NCBI GenBank assembly: GCA_963923455.1
Contig: CAWULT010000093.1
Coordinates: 1 to 18,169 of the forward strand
Direction of reading: 5' to 3'
Length of the DNA: 18,169 nt
Source of the DNA: CAWULT01 sp963923455
GTDB taxonomy: Bacteria > Acidobacteriota > Vicinamibacteria > Vicinamibacterales > UBA2999
Each line of letters begins with the position of its first letter. Position 1 is the first letter of the stretch. Below the pieces are notes generated by a model. That model did not search any database. It was given only the letters and a program-made list of their open reading frames with translations, and was not told the DNA's origin. The position numbers and the translations under genes were made by a program. This document shows, piece by piece, positions 7,287-14,283 of the stretch.

Positions 7287-9095
7287 ATGCGTCGCCGCGG
7301 CCGGACCCTTCGCCTTTGGCTCGCCTGCGCGGGCCTGGCCCTCGCCGCATCCGCCTGTTCACCCTCGACGGCCGGCGCCCGCTACTTCGGCAAGGTCACG
7401 CCGCCCGACGGGCAGGTGCTGCGCTACATCAGCGCGTCGGAACCCGAATCCCTCGATCCGCAGATCGGCACTGGACAGCCAGAAGCCCGCATCTACGTCG
7501 CGTTCTTCGAAGGCCTGACCGAGTACGACCCGAAGACCGCGCAGGCCGTGCCCGCGCTGGCGGAGCGGTGGGACGTCGCCGACGCGAACCAGACCTTCAC
7601 GTTCCACATGCGCCCGCAGGCCCGCTGGTCCGACGGCACCCCGATCACCGCCGACGACATCGTCTACTCGATGCGCCGCGGGCTCTCACCCGACTTCGCG
7701 ACGCGCACCTCCTACATGGCGTACGACATCGCCTACGCGGAGGCCTACAACAGCCGCGCGGCATTCGTGCGCGACGCGCGATCGGGCGACTGGCTCCGCG
7801 ACGAGGCCGCCCCGGGCCTTCGGCTGGTCGTGCCGGGCGACGCCGCGGCGCGGGAGGCGCTGCCACCGGCGCTGCGGGCGCGCATCGAGGGCCAGACGCT
7901 CGTGCCGGTGCGCGCCGAGGACATCGGGGTCGAGGCGCTCGACGCGCACACCGTCCGGTTCCACCTGGCGCGCCCGGTCCCGTTCTTTCCCGGCGTGCTG
8001 TCGCACCAGTTCTTCCGCGTGGTCCCGCGGCAGGCCATCGAGCGATGGGGCGGCACCTGGACGCAACCGGGGCACTTCGTCGGCAGCGGACCGTTCCGGC
8101 TGGACCTGTGGCGGCCCTACGACCGCATCAGCGGGGTCAGGAACCCGATGTACTGGGACGCGGCGGCGGTGCGCCTCGATCGCCTCACGTTCTACGCCGT
8201 CGAAGACCAGACGACGATGATGAACCTCTACAAGGCCGGCGCCGTCGATGCCACGTACAACCACACCGTGCCGGCTGCGTGGCTGGATCAGATGCGCGGG
8301 CTCGCCGACCACATGAACGCGCCCGAGAACGCCAACGAGTTCTACTACTTCAACACGACGGTGCCCCCGATGGACGACGTGCGCGTCCGCCGCGCGTTCA
8401 GCCTCGCGGTGGACCGCGACGGGCTCGCGGAGTTCCGTAAGACGGTCACGCCGCTGACGGGCTTCGTGCCGGACGGGATCTTTCCCGGCTACGAGAACCA
8501 GAAGACGGAGAGCTTCAACCCGCTGCGCGCGCGCCAGCTGCTGGCCGAGGCCGGCTTTCGCGACGCCAGCGGCGCCTACGACCCGTCCCGCTTCCCCGCC
8601 AACACGATCGAGATCCTCTACAACACCAGCGAGAGCAACCGGCAGGTGTCCGAGTTCGTCCAGGCGCAGTGGAAGCAGCACCTGGGGGTGACGGTCCGGC
8701 TGCGCAACGAGGAGTTCCGGACCTTCCTGGGCACGCGCACGCGCCGGGAGTACACGGGCCTGGCGCGCGCCGGCTGGGTCGGCGACTACATGGACCCGTT
8801 CACCTTCTTCGACATCTTCACGACCGTCGGCGGCAACAACGGCACCGGCTGGCTCGACGCCCGCTACGTGGCGCTGCTGCGCCAGGCCAACCGGGAAGTC
8901 GAGCAGGCACGCCGCTATGCGCTGCTGGCCCAGGCCGAGGCGCGGCTGATCGAGGAGCAGCCCGTCCTGCCGCTCTACACGCCCGCCACGAACTGGATGA
9001 AGAAGCCGTACGTCAAAGGCCTCTACCCCAACCCGCTGACCCTCCACTCCTGGAAGCACGTGTACATCGAGCACGACCCGGCGAAGTGGGACTGA
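7287..9095 (+). CDS. oppA: Oligopeptide ABC transporter substrate-binding lipoprotein (OppA-like)
   Basis: A 602-residue periplasmic solute-binding protein of family 5 that would deliver oligopeptides to the importer encoded downstream. A lipoprotein signal ends at L-A-A-S-A-C, with Cys24 the likely lipidated residue. OppA-like landmarks follow: S-L-D-P-Q-I (55-60), W-S-D-G-T-P-I-T-A-D-D (114-124), GTWTQPGHFVGSGPF (256-270), N-P-M-Y-W-D (286-291), and VRVRRAFSLAVDRDGL (365-380). The C-terminal part has QPVLPLY (558-564). Compared with E. coli OppA as I remember it, there are roughly 55 extra residues around 155-210, rich in Arg, Asp and Ala. The frame is open far upstream, but only the ATG at 7287 gives a proper lipoprotein leader. 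It lacks a ribosome binding site. The permease genes follow after 13 bases. Opp versus Dpp naming rests on overall pattern and is not certain. Confidence 0.9.
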   Translation: MRRRGRTLRLWLACAGLALAASACSPSTAGARYFGKVTPPDGQVLRYISASEPESLDPQIGTGQPEARIYVAFFEGLTEYDPKTAQAVPALAERWDVADANQTFTFHMRPQARWSDGTPITADDIVYSMRRGLSPDFATRTSYMAYDIAYAEAYNSRAAFVRDARSGDWLRDEAAPGLRLVVPGDAAAREALPPALRARIEGQTLVPVRAEDIGVEALDAHTVRFHLARPVPFFPGVLSHQFFRVVPRQAIERWGGTWTQPGHFVGSGPFRLDLWRPYDRISGVRNPMYWDAAAVRLDRLTFYAVEDQTTMMNLYKAGAVDATYNHTVPAAWLDQMRGLADHMNAPENANEFYYFNTTVPPMDDVRVRRAFSLAVDRDGLAEFRKTVTPLTGFVPDGIFPGYENQKTESFNPLRARQLLAEAGFRDASGAYDPSRFPANTIEILYNTSESNRQVSEFVQAQWKQHLGVTVRLRNEEFRTFLGTRTRREYTGLARAGWVGDYMDPFTFFDIFTTVGGNNGTGWLDARYVALLRQANREVEQARRYALLAQAEARLIEEQPVLPLYTPATNWMKKPYVKGLYPNPLTLHSWKHVYIEHDPAKWD

Positions 9096-9108
9096 GCCCG
9101 GTGCCTCC

Positions 9109-10029
9109 ATGCTGACCTTCGCGCTGCGCCGGCTGCTGACGACCATCCCGATGGTGCTGGTGGTCGTGTCGCTGACGTGGGGGCTCATCCGCCTGGCGCC
9201 CGGCAACTTCTACTCCGGCGAACGGGCGCTGCCGCCGGCCGTCGAGCGGAACCTGCGCGAGAAGTACGGCCTCGACCAGCCGTGGTACGTGCAGTACGGC
9301 CGGATGCTCGGCAACACCCTGCGGGGCGACTTCGGCTCGTCGCTGAAGTACCCGGGCGAAACCGTCAACGAGATCCTGGCCAACGCCGTGCCGGTGTCGG
9401 CCACGCTGGGCCTGCTGGCCTACGCGCTGGCCCTCGTCGTGGGCGTCACGGCCGGCACCCTCGCGGCCACGCGGCAGAACTCCGCCGTCGATCACGCCTC
9501 GATGGCCGCGGCGCTTGTCGGCATCTCGGTGCCGAATTTCGTGCTCGGACCCACGCTGGTGCTGTGGCTGGCGCTGACGTGGTACTGGCTGCCGCCCGCC
9601 ATGTGGGACGGCTGGTGGAGCCCCAACCTGATCATGCCGGTGTTGACCCTGTCGGCGGTCTACATGGCCTACATCGCGCGCCTGACGCGGGCCGGCATGC
9701 TGGAGGTCCTGCGCTCCAACTACATCCGCACGGCGCGCGCCAAGGGCCTGCCGGCGCGCACCGTGCTGATCCGGCACGCGATGCGCGGCGGCCTGCTGCC
9801 GGTGGTGTCGTTCTCGGGGCCCGCGGTGGCGCTGCTGCTGACGGGCACGGTCGTCGTCGAGAAGATCTTCGCGCTGCCGGGCCTCGGCAACTACTTCATC
9901 AACGCCAACCTGAACCGCGACGAGCCGCTGATCATCGGCATCGTCGCCTTCACGGCCATCGTCGTGCTCGTCTTCAACCTGCTGGTCGACCTGGCCTACG
10001 GCCTGATCGACCCGCGGGTACGGTACTGA
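9109..10029 (+). CDS. oppB: Oligopeptide ABC transporter permease, OppB/DppB type
   Basis: A 306-residue inner-membrane permease with about six transmembrane helices; the first is residues 10-29, followed by the large periplasmic loop typical of OppB/DppB. Landmarks are PPAVERNLREKYGLDQPWYV (42-61), L-R-G-D-F-G-S-S (71-78), and the EAA loop YIRTARAKGLPARTVLIRHA (205-224), which docks on the ATPase subunits. A P-G-L-G-N-Y segment (257-262) and a final helix ending in D-P-R-V-R-Y complete the family pattern. Length is usual. The gene sits 13 bases after the binding-protein gene and one base before the next permease gene, so translation is probably coupled. Confidence 0.95.
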   Translation: MLTFALRRLLTTIPMVLVVVSLTWGLIRLAPGNFYSGERALPPAVERNLREKYGLDQPWYVQYGRMLGNTLRGDFGSSLKYPGETVNEILANAVPVSATLGLLAYALALVVGVTAGTLAATRQNSAVDHASMAAALVGISVPNFVLGPTLVLWLALTWYWLPPAMWDGWWSPNLIMPVLTLSAVYMAYIARLTRAGMLEVLRSNYIRTARAKGLPARTVLIRHAMRGGLLPVVSFSGPAVALLLTGTVVVEKIFALPGLGNYFINANLNRDEPLIIGIVAFTAIVVLVFNLLVDLAYGLIDPRVRY

Positions 10030-10030
10030 G

Positions 10031-10984
10031 ATGTCCGACTCCGCGACCGCCGCTCCCGTCGACACCGCACCCGTCGCCGGCACGTCGCTCTGGCAGGACG
10101 CCTGGCGCCGGCTGCGACGCAACCGGCTGGCCGTTGCGGGCATGGGCCTCCTGGCGGTCGTCGTCACGGCGTCGCTCCTGGGGCCGCCGATCATCGCGGC
10201 CGCCACCGGCTACACCTACGACTACATCCCGACGGACCGCGGGCTCATCCGGTCGTTGCCGCCGTTCACGGCGCCCGACGGCTCCTTCTCGTGGCTCCAC
10301 CCGATGGGCACCGACGTCGCGGGCCGCGACCTGCTCGCGCGGGTCCTGATCGGCGGCCGGATCTCGCTGATGGTGGGCCTGATCTCGACGGTGGTGTCGC
10401 TGATCATCGGCACGACGATTGGCGCCACCGCCGGGTACATGGGCGGCCGCGTCGACGAGGCGCTGATGCGCCTGGTCGACATCCTCTATTCGATCCCCTA
10501 CATGATGCTGGTCATCGTGCTGCTGGCGCTCTTCGGCGGCCGCTCGCCCCTCGGCCAGCTGATGCTGCTCTTCGTCGCCCTGGGGGCCGTTTCGTGGCTG
10601 ACGATGGCGCGCATCGTCCGCGGGCAGGTGATCGCCCTCAAGAACCAGGAGTTCGTCCTGGCGGCCCGGGCCACCGGCGTCGTCCCCATCCGCATCGTCG
10701 GGCGGCACCTCATCCCCAACGTCCTCGGCCCGGTCATCGTCTACGCGACCCTGACGGTGCCGTCGGTGATGCTGTCGGAGGCGTTCCTGTCGTTCCTCGG
10801 CCTCGGCGTCCAGGCGCCGCTCGCGTCGTGGGGGAGCCTCGCCGCCGACGGCGTGCAGAACATCGCCGTGTTCCCGTGGCAGCTCATCGGACCGGGTGCG
10901 ACGATGGCGCTGACGCTGTTCTCGCTGAACTTCGTCGGCGACGGCGTGCGCGACGCGCTCGATCCGCAGATGAGGAAGGGTTAG
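10031..10984 (+). CDS. oppC: Oligopeptide ABC transporter permease, OppC/DppC type
   Basis: A 317-residue second permease subunit pairing with the OppB-type protein. It has a cytoplasmic N-terminus carrying the family segment W-R-R-L-R-R-N-R-L-A (25-34), a first helix at about 35-58, then a periplasmic part with HPMGTDVAGRDLLARVLIGG (90-109), a hallmark of OppC/DppC. The EAA loop is EFVLAARATGVVPIRIVGRH (207-226). S-E-A-F-L-S-F-L-G-L-G (249-259) and N-F-V-G-D-G-V-R-D-A-L-D-P (300-312) are the usual C-terminal motifs. Only one base separates it from the previous stop codon and three bases from the next start. Confidence 0.95.
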   Translation: MSDSATAAPVDTAPVAGTSLWQDAWRRLRRNRLAVAGMGLLAVVVTASLLGPPIIAAATGYTYDYIPTDRGLIRSLPPFTAPDGSFSWLHPMGTDVAGRDLLARVLIGGRISLMVGLISTVVSLIIGTTIGATAGYMGGRVDEALMRLVDILYSIPYMMLVIVLLALFGGRSPLGQLMLLFVALGAVSWLTMARIVRGQVIALKNQEFVLAARATGVVPIRIVGRHLIPNVLGPVIVYATLTVPSVMLSEAFLSFLGLGVQAPLASWGSLAADGVQNIAVFPWQLIGPGATMALTLFSLNFVGDGVRDALDPQMRKG

Positions 10985-10987
10985 GCC

Positions 10988-11992
10988 GTGACGGCGCCCC
11001 TGCTGTCGGTGCGCGGCCTGCGCACCTATTTCGACGAGGACGCGCGGGTCGTCCGCGCCGTCGACGACGTGAGCTTCGATCTGGCCGTCGGCGAGACGCT
11101 CGGGATCGTCGGCGAGTCCGGATCGGGCAAGTCGGTGACCAGCCTGTCGATCATGGGCCTCGTGCCGTCGCCGCCCGGCCGCGTCGCCGGCGGCACGATC
11201 ACGTTCGACGGGCGTGACCTGCTGCGACTGCCCGAGCGTGAGCTGCGAGGCATCCGCGGCCGGCGCATCGCGATGATCTTCCAGGACCCCATGACCTCGC
11301 TCAACCCGTTCATGCGGGTCGGGGCCCAGCTGATGGAGGTGACCGAACTGCACCTGGGCCACTCGCGAGCCGAGGCCCGGGCCCACGCGGTCGCGATGCT
11401 GGCGCAGGTGGGCATCCCGGACGCGGCGCGCCGCGTCGACCAGTATCCACACCAGTTCTCGGGCGGGATGCGGCAGCGCGTGATGATCGCGATGGCACTG
11501 TCGTGCCGGCCGCAGCTGCTCATCGCCGACGAGCCGACGACGGCGCTCGACGTCACCATCCAGGCGCAGATCCTGGAACTGGTGCGCGCGCTGCGCCGCG
11601 AGATCGGCATGAGCGTGATCCTGATCTCCCACGACCTGGGCGTCGTGGCCGGGATGGCGGACCGTGTCGTGGTGATGTACGCGGGACAGGTGGTCGAGAG
11701 CGCGCCGACCGTGCCGCTCTTCGAGCGCCCGGCCAATCCCTACACGCGCGGGCTGCTGCTGTCGGTGCCCAGCCCGACCCATGCTGCCGGCACGACGCTG
11801 TACCAGATCCCGGGCCTGCCACCCGACGTCGCGCACCTGCCGCCGGGGTGTGCGTTCGCGCCGCGGTGCGACCGCGCCGCCGCGTCGTGCCGCCAGGAGG
11901 CGCCGCCGCTCGTCGAGGTGGCGCCTGGCCACCTCTCCCGCTGCCACTTCGCGCGAGACGTGTACGCGTTGCCGCTGGCGGTGCGCGCGTGA
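10988..11992 (+). CDS. oppD: Oligopeptide ABC transporter ATPase, OppD type
   Basis: A 334-residue cytoplasmic ATPase that powers peptide import as a heterodimer with the next gene product. Visible motifs are Walker A GESGSGKS (42-49), the Q-loop at Q99 in M-I-F-Q-D-P, the signature F-S-G-G-M-R-Q-R (157-164), Walker B LLIADEP (177-183) and the switch His215. The C-terminal oligopeptide/dipeptide domain keeps four cysteines, C288, C294, C301 and C319, in the pattern reported to hold a [4Fe-4S] cluster in some OppD/OppF proteins. The signature M in place of Q after S-G-G marks it as the OppD-type subunit. It uses a GTG start three bases after the preceding stop. Its stop overlaps the next GTG start in a four-base GTGA. 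Confidence 0.95.
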   Translation: MTAPLLSVRGLRTYFDEDARVVRAVDDVSFDLAVGETLGIVGESGSGKSVTSLSIMGLVPSPPGRVAGGTITFDGRDLLRLPERELRGIRGRRIAMIFQDPMTSLNPFMRVGAQLMEVTELHLGHSRAEARAHAVAMLAQVGIPDAARRVDQYPHQFSGGMRQRVMIAMALSCRPQLLIADEPTTALDVTIQAQILELVRALRREIGMSVILISHDLGVVAGMADRVVVMYAGQVVESAPTVPLFERPANPYTRGLLLSVPSPTHAAGTTLYQIPGLPPDVAHLPPGCAFAPRCDRAAASCRQEAPPLVEVAPGHLSRCHFARDVYALPLAVRA

Positions 11993-12999
11993 CGGCGCCG
12001 CTCGTCTCCGTCCGTGACCTGGCGGTGCACTTCGACGTGACGCGCCGGGCGCTGCCGTTCCCGGGCGGCACACGCACGATCGTCAAGAGCGTCGACGGGG
12101 TGTCGTTCGACATCCAGGCCGGGGAGACGCTGGGGCTGGTCGGCGAATCCGGGTGCGGCAAGACGACGCTGGGCCGCGCCCTGCTGCGGCTGGTCGAACC
12201 GACGCGCGGGCAGGTCCGGATCGGCGGGACGGACATCACCGCGCTGCGATCGGCGGAGCTGCGCCACGCGCGGCGCCGCATGCAGATGGTCTTCCAGGAC
12301 CCGTACGCGTCACTCGACCCGCGCATGACCGTCGGCCAGATCATCGCCGAACCGATCGACACCTTCGGACTCGCCGCCGGCCCCGCGCGCCAGGCGCGCA
12401 TCCGCGAGCTGATGGCCACGGTGGGCCTCAGCGAACGCTTCATCAACCGCTACCCCCACGAGTTCTCGGGCGGGCAGCAGCAGCGGGTCGGCATCGCGCG
12501 GGCGCTCGCCGCCGAACCCGACTTCATCGTGGCCGACGAGCCGATCTCGGCCCTCGACGTCTCGATCCAGGCGCAGATCATCAACCTGATCGAGCGCCTG
12601 CAGCGCGAACGGCGCCTGACCTACCTGTTCATCTCGCACGACCTGCGGGCGGTGCGGCACACGTCGACCCGGATCGCGGTGATGTACCTAGGGAAGATCG
12701 TCGAGCTCGGCGACGCCCGCCGGGTCTACGACCGGCCGCTGATGCCCTACACGAAGGCCCTCATCTCGGCCGTGCCGGTACCGGATCCGGCCGTCGAGGC
12801 AGCACGGCGGCGGCTCGTGCTGCACGGCGACGTCCCCTCCCCGATCGACCCGCCGTCGGGGTGCCGGTTCCGCACGCGGTGCCCGTACGCGGTGGACGGG
12901 TGCGCGGACGCCGAGCCGCCACTCGCCGAGATCGAGCCCGGGCACTTCGCCGCCTGCTCGCGCCTCAGCCGCGAGCGGCCGGACCTCGACGCGGGCTGA
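11989..12999 (+). CDS. oppF: Oligopeptide ABC transporter ATPase, OppF type
   Basis: A 336-residue partner ATPase of the importer. Motifs are Walker A GESGCGKT (52-59), Q-loop Q103 in V-F-Q-D-P-Y-A-S-L-D-P, signature FSGGQQQR (159-166), Walker B FIVADEP (179-185) and switch His217. The C-terminal domain has C292, C298, C305 and C323, again the four-Cys arrangement. The S-G-G-Q-Q-Q-R form and V-F-Q-D-P-Y identify the OppF/DppF branch. The start is the GTG overlapping the oppD stop. Its first 11 bases are identical to the first 11 of the oppD-type gene, so both proteins begin MTAPL, which supports both unusual GTG starts. It ends 13 bases before the macrodomain-like gene. Confidence 0.95.
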   Translation: MTAPLVSVRDLAVHFDVTRRALPFPGGTRTIVKSVDGVSFDIQAGETLGLVGESGCGKTTLGRALLRLVEPTRGQVRIGGTDITALRSAELRHARRRMQMVFQDPYASLDPRMTVGQIIAEPIDTFGLAAGPARQARIRELMATVGLSERFINRYPHEFSGGQQQRVGIARALAAEPDFIVADEPISALDVSIQAQIINLIERLQRERRLTYLFISHDLRAVRHTSTRIAVMYLGKIVELGDARRVYDRPLMPYTKALISAVPVPDPAVEAARRRLVLHGDVPSPIDPPSGCRFRTRCPYAVDGCADAEPPLAEIEPGHFAACSRLSRERPDLDAG

Positions 13000-13012
13000 A
13001 CCGGAGTCCACG

Positions 13013-14044
13013 ATGGCCGGTGACTGGTTCGAGACGTTGATGGGGTTCACCGAGCGCGCCTACGAGGAGACACAGCGGAACCTCGAGGTATCGGGCACGG
13101 TGCTCCGGTCCAGGGTCAACGGGCGCACCTACGGCATCGGCCGGCTGGAGATCCCGACGCTCGCGGAACTACGTTCGCGGGCGCTCGAGGACCGGTCCGC
13201 GACGGGCGAGATCGCGGTCTCGGGCGTCGCAGCCGACGTCAGCCGCCTGCACCGGGATCCGGCGAACCGCCACGCCCTGTTCCAGGTGGCCTCGCAGTTC
13301 AACCTGCTCGAGATGACGGGGCCGGAGGTCACACCGGAGGACGGCGTGGCCCGCTACGCACGCGACCACACACAGGGGCCGGCCTGCGCGCGGGCAGCGG
13401 GAGCGGCGACGATCTACCGCAACTACTGTGTCCCGGTCGCGGGCCACACGGGCCAGACACGGACGCGGCAGGTGAACTGCCTGGCGGACGTGGGCGCCGC
13501 GCTCGGCAACGACGGGGGTGCGCTCTGGGCGATGCGGAACGGCTACGCCCTGTGCACCCCGGACGGGCTAGACCGCGTGCGGCAGACGCTGGCCGGGATG
13601 ACCGCCGGCCAGCGCGACGCCCTGCGCGACCTGTTGCGTGTCGGCGTCCACTGGGACGTCGAGGTCACGAGCGCGGAGCGACCGGACCAGCTGGTGTCAC
13701 AGGTCTTCTGCTCGGCCCTGCCCGTCAGCTACACCAGCATTCCCGCTCCGCGCTGGGAACCGTTCGCGGCGCTCGTGCTCGAGGGCGCCTACGAGGCGAC
13801 GCTCTGGGCCGCGGCAGTGAACGCGCGCCGCAGCGGATCGAACGTGGTCTACCTGACCAGGCTCGGCGGCGGCGCGTTCGGCAACGAACCGCGCTGGATC
13901 CACGCGGCGATCGGGAGAGCCGTCGCCCGTGCGCGCGAGGCGGGCCTCGACCTCGACGTTCGCGTCGTATCCCATGGGCCGCCGTCGCCCGAACTCTCCG
14001 CCCTGATCGACGAGCTGCGTCAGCGGCGCGCGCGCCGCGTGTAG
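13013..14044 (+). CDS. Unknown protein with PARG/macrodomain-like C-terminal motif, last gene of the importer operon
   Basis: A 343-residue cytoplasmic protein with no signal peptide or membrane segment. I recognise its conserved blocks as a family but cannot name a proven function. The blocks are Q-F-N-L-L-E-M-T-G-P-E-V-T-P-E-D-G (95-111), TQGPACARAAGAATIYRNY (120-138), L-W-A-M-R-N-G-Y (171-178), R-V-G-V-H-W-D-V-E-V-T (209-219), S-Q-V-F-C-S-A-L-P-V (229-238), F-A-A-L-V-L-E-G-A-Y-E-A-T-L (251-264) and VVYLTRLGGGAFGNEPRWI (278-296). The last block, a strand, G-G-G-A-F-G loop and helix followed by a strand (DVRVVSHG, 315-322), resembles the ADP-ribose phosphate-binding loop of poly(ADP-ribose) glycohydrolase-type macrodomains. 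The canonical PARG G-G-G...Q-E-E catalytic pair is not evident, so activity could differ or be lost. GGAG lies six bases before the ATG, and the gene follows oppF by 13 bases, indicating co-transcription. Confidence 0.75.
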   Translation: MAGDWFETLMGFTERAYEETQRNLEVSGTVLRSRVNGRTYGIGRLEIPTLAELRSRALEDRSATGEIAVSGVAADVSRLHRDPANRHALFQVASQFNLLEMTGPEVTPEDGVARYARDHTQGPACARAAGAATIYRNYCVPVAGHTGQTRTRQVNCLADVGAALGNDGGALWAMRNGYALCTPDGLDRVRQTLAGMTAGQRDALRDLLRVGVHWDVEVTSAERPDQLVSQVFCSALPVSYTSIPAPRWEPFAALVLEGAYEATLWAAAVNARRSGSNVVYLTRLGGGAFGNEPRWIHAAIGRAVARAREAGLDLDVRVVSHGPPSPELSALIDELRQRRARRV

Positions 14045-14088
14045 AGCAGGGCGATCGCCACGATCACCCGCGCCATTCCCCGGTGACA

Positions 14089-14121
14089 GTTGTGGCACCG
14101 CGTGTGCCGAAACGACACAAC
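14089..14121. promoter_or_regulatory. Compound inverted repeat overlapping a sigma-54-like promoter match
   Basis: In the 239-base gap between the macrodomain-like gene and the cyclic-di-GMP gene, GTTGTG (14089-14094) and CACAAC (14116-14121) form outer arms, and GGCAC (14094-14098) with GTGCC (14104-14108) forms an inner stem; the two share one base, so they are alternative structures. The same bases read TGGCAC-N7-GC (14093-14107), which keeps the GG and GC dinucleotides of a sigma-54 -24/-12 promoter at the right spacing but has one mismatch in the -12 element. It could instead be a weak terminator for the operon; no T-run follows. Confidence 0.25.
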
Positions 14122-14170
14122 GCGTTCACCGCCGGCTCGTGATCCTTCCCCGCAACTCGTTGTCTGGTAT

Positions 14171-14180
14171 CACGTACGTG
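14171..14180. promoter_or_regulatory. Perfect 10-base palindrome CACGTACGTG
   Basis: This self-complementary site lies about 100 bases before the cyclic-di-GMP gene in otherwise non-coding sequence. It could be an operator. The remainder of the 14045-14283 gap shows no gene I can support. Confidence 0.25.
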
Positions 14181-14283
14181 CACGCCGCGGGCTGGTTCGG
14201 ACCTTGCGAACCCCCGGTGAGTGTCCCTCGCGCATTCGCCTGTCGCTGAGGTCGCGCGCGGGCGCGACCGGCCGGGACGATCC

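Noticed and set aside
7686..9206. A 506-codon minus-strand open frame opposite the OppA-like gene
   Set aside because: There are no recognisable domains and it lies wholly opposite a gene with strong family motifs.
10988..12010. Identical first 11 bases of oppD and oppF as a possible repeat element
   Set aside because: The match is short and both copies encode the same MTAPL start of paralogous ATPases, so common ancestry explains it.
9974..12073. A 699-codon minus-strand open frame across oppC, oppD and the oppF start
   Set aside because: It is low-complexity H/R/D/Q-rich sequence opposite clear permease and ATPase genes, so it is a G/C shadow, not a gene.
14055..14120. Minus-strand frame reading R-C-H-N-C-H-R-G-M-A-R followed by a hydrophobic stretch, like a small CxxCH heme protein
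   Set aside because: The frame has no ribosome binding site, runs on into the antisense of the macrodomain-like gene, and the C-H-N-C-H comes from the inverted repeat at 14089-14108. A chance motif is more likely.
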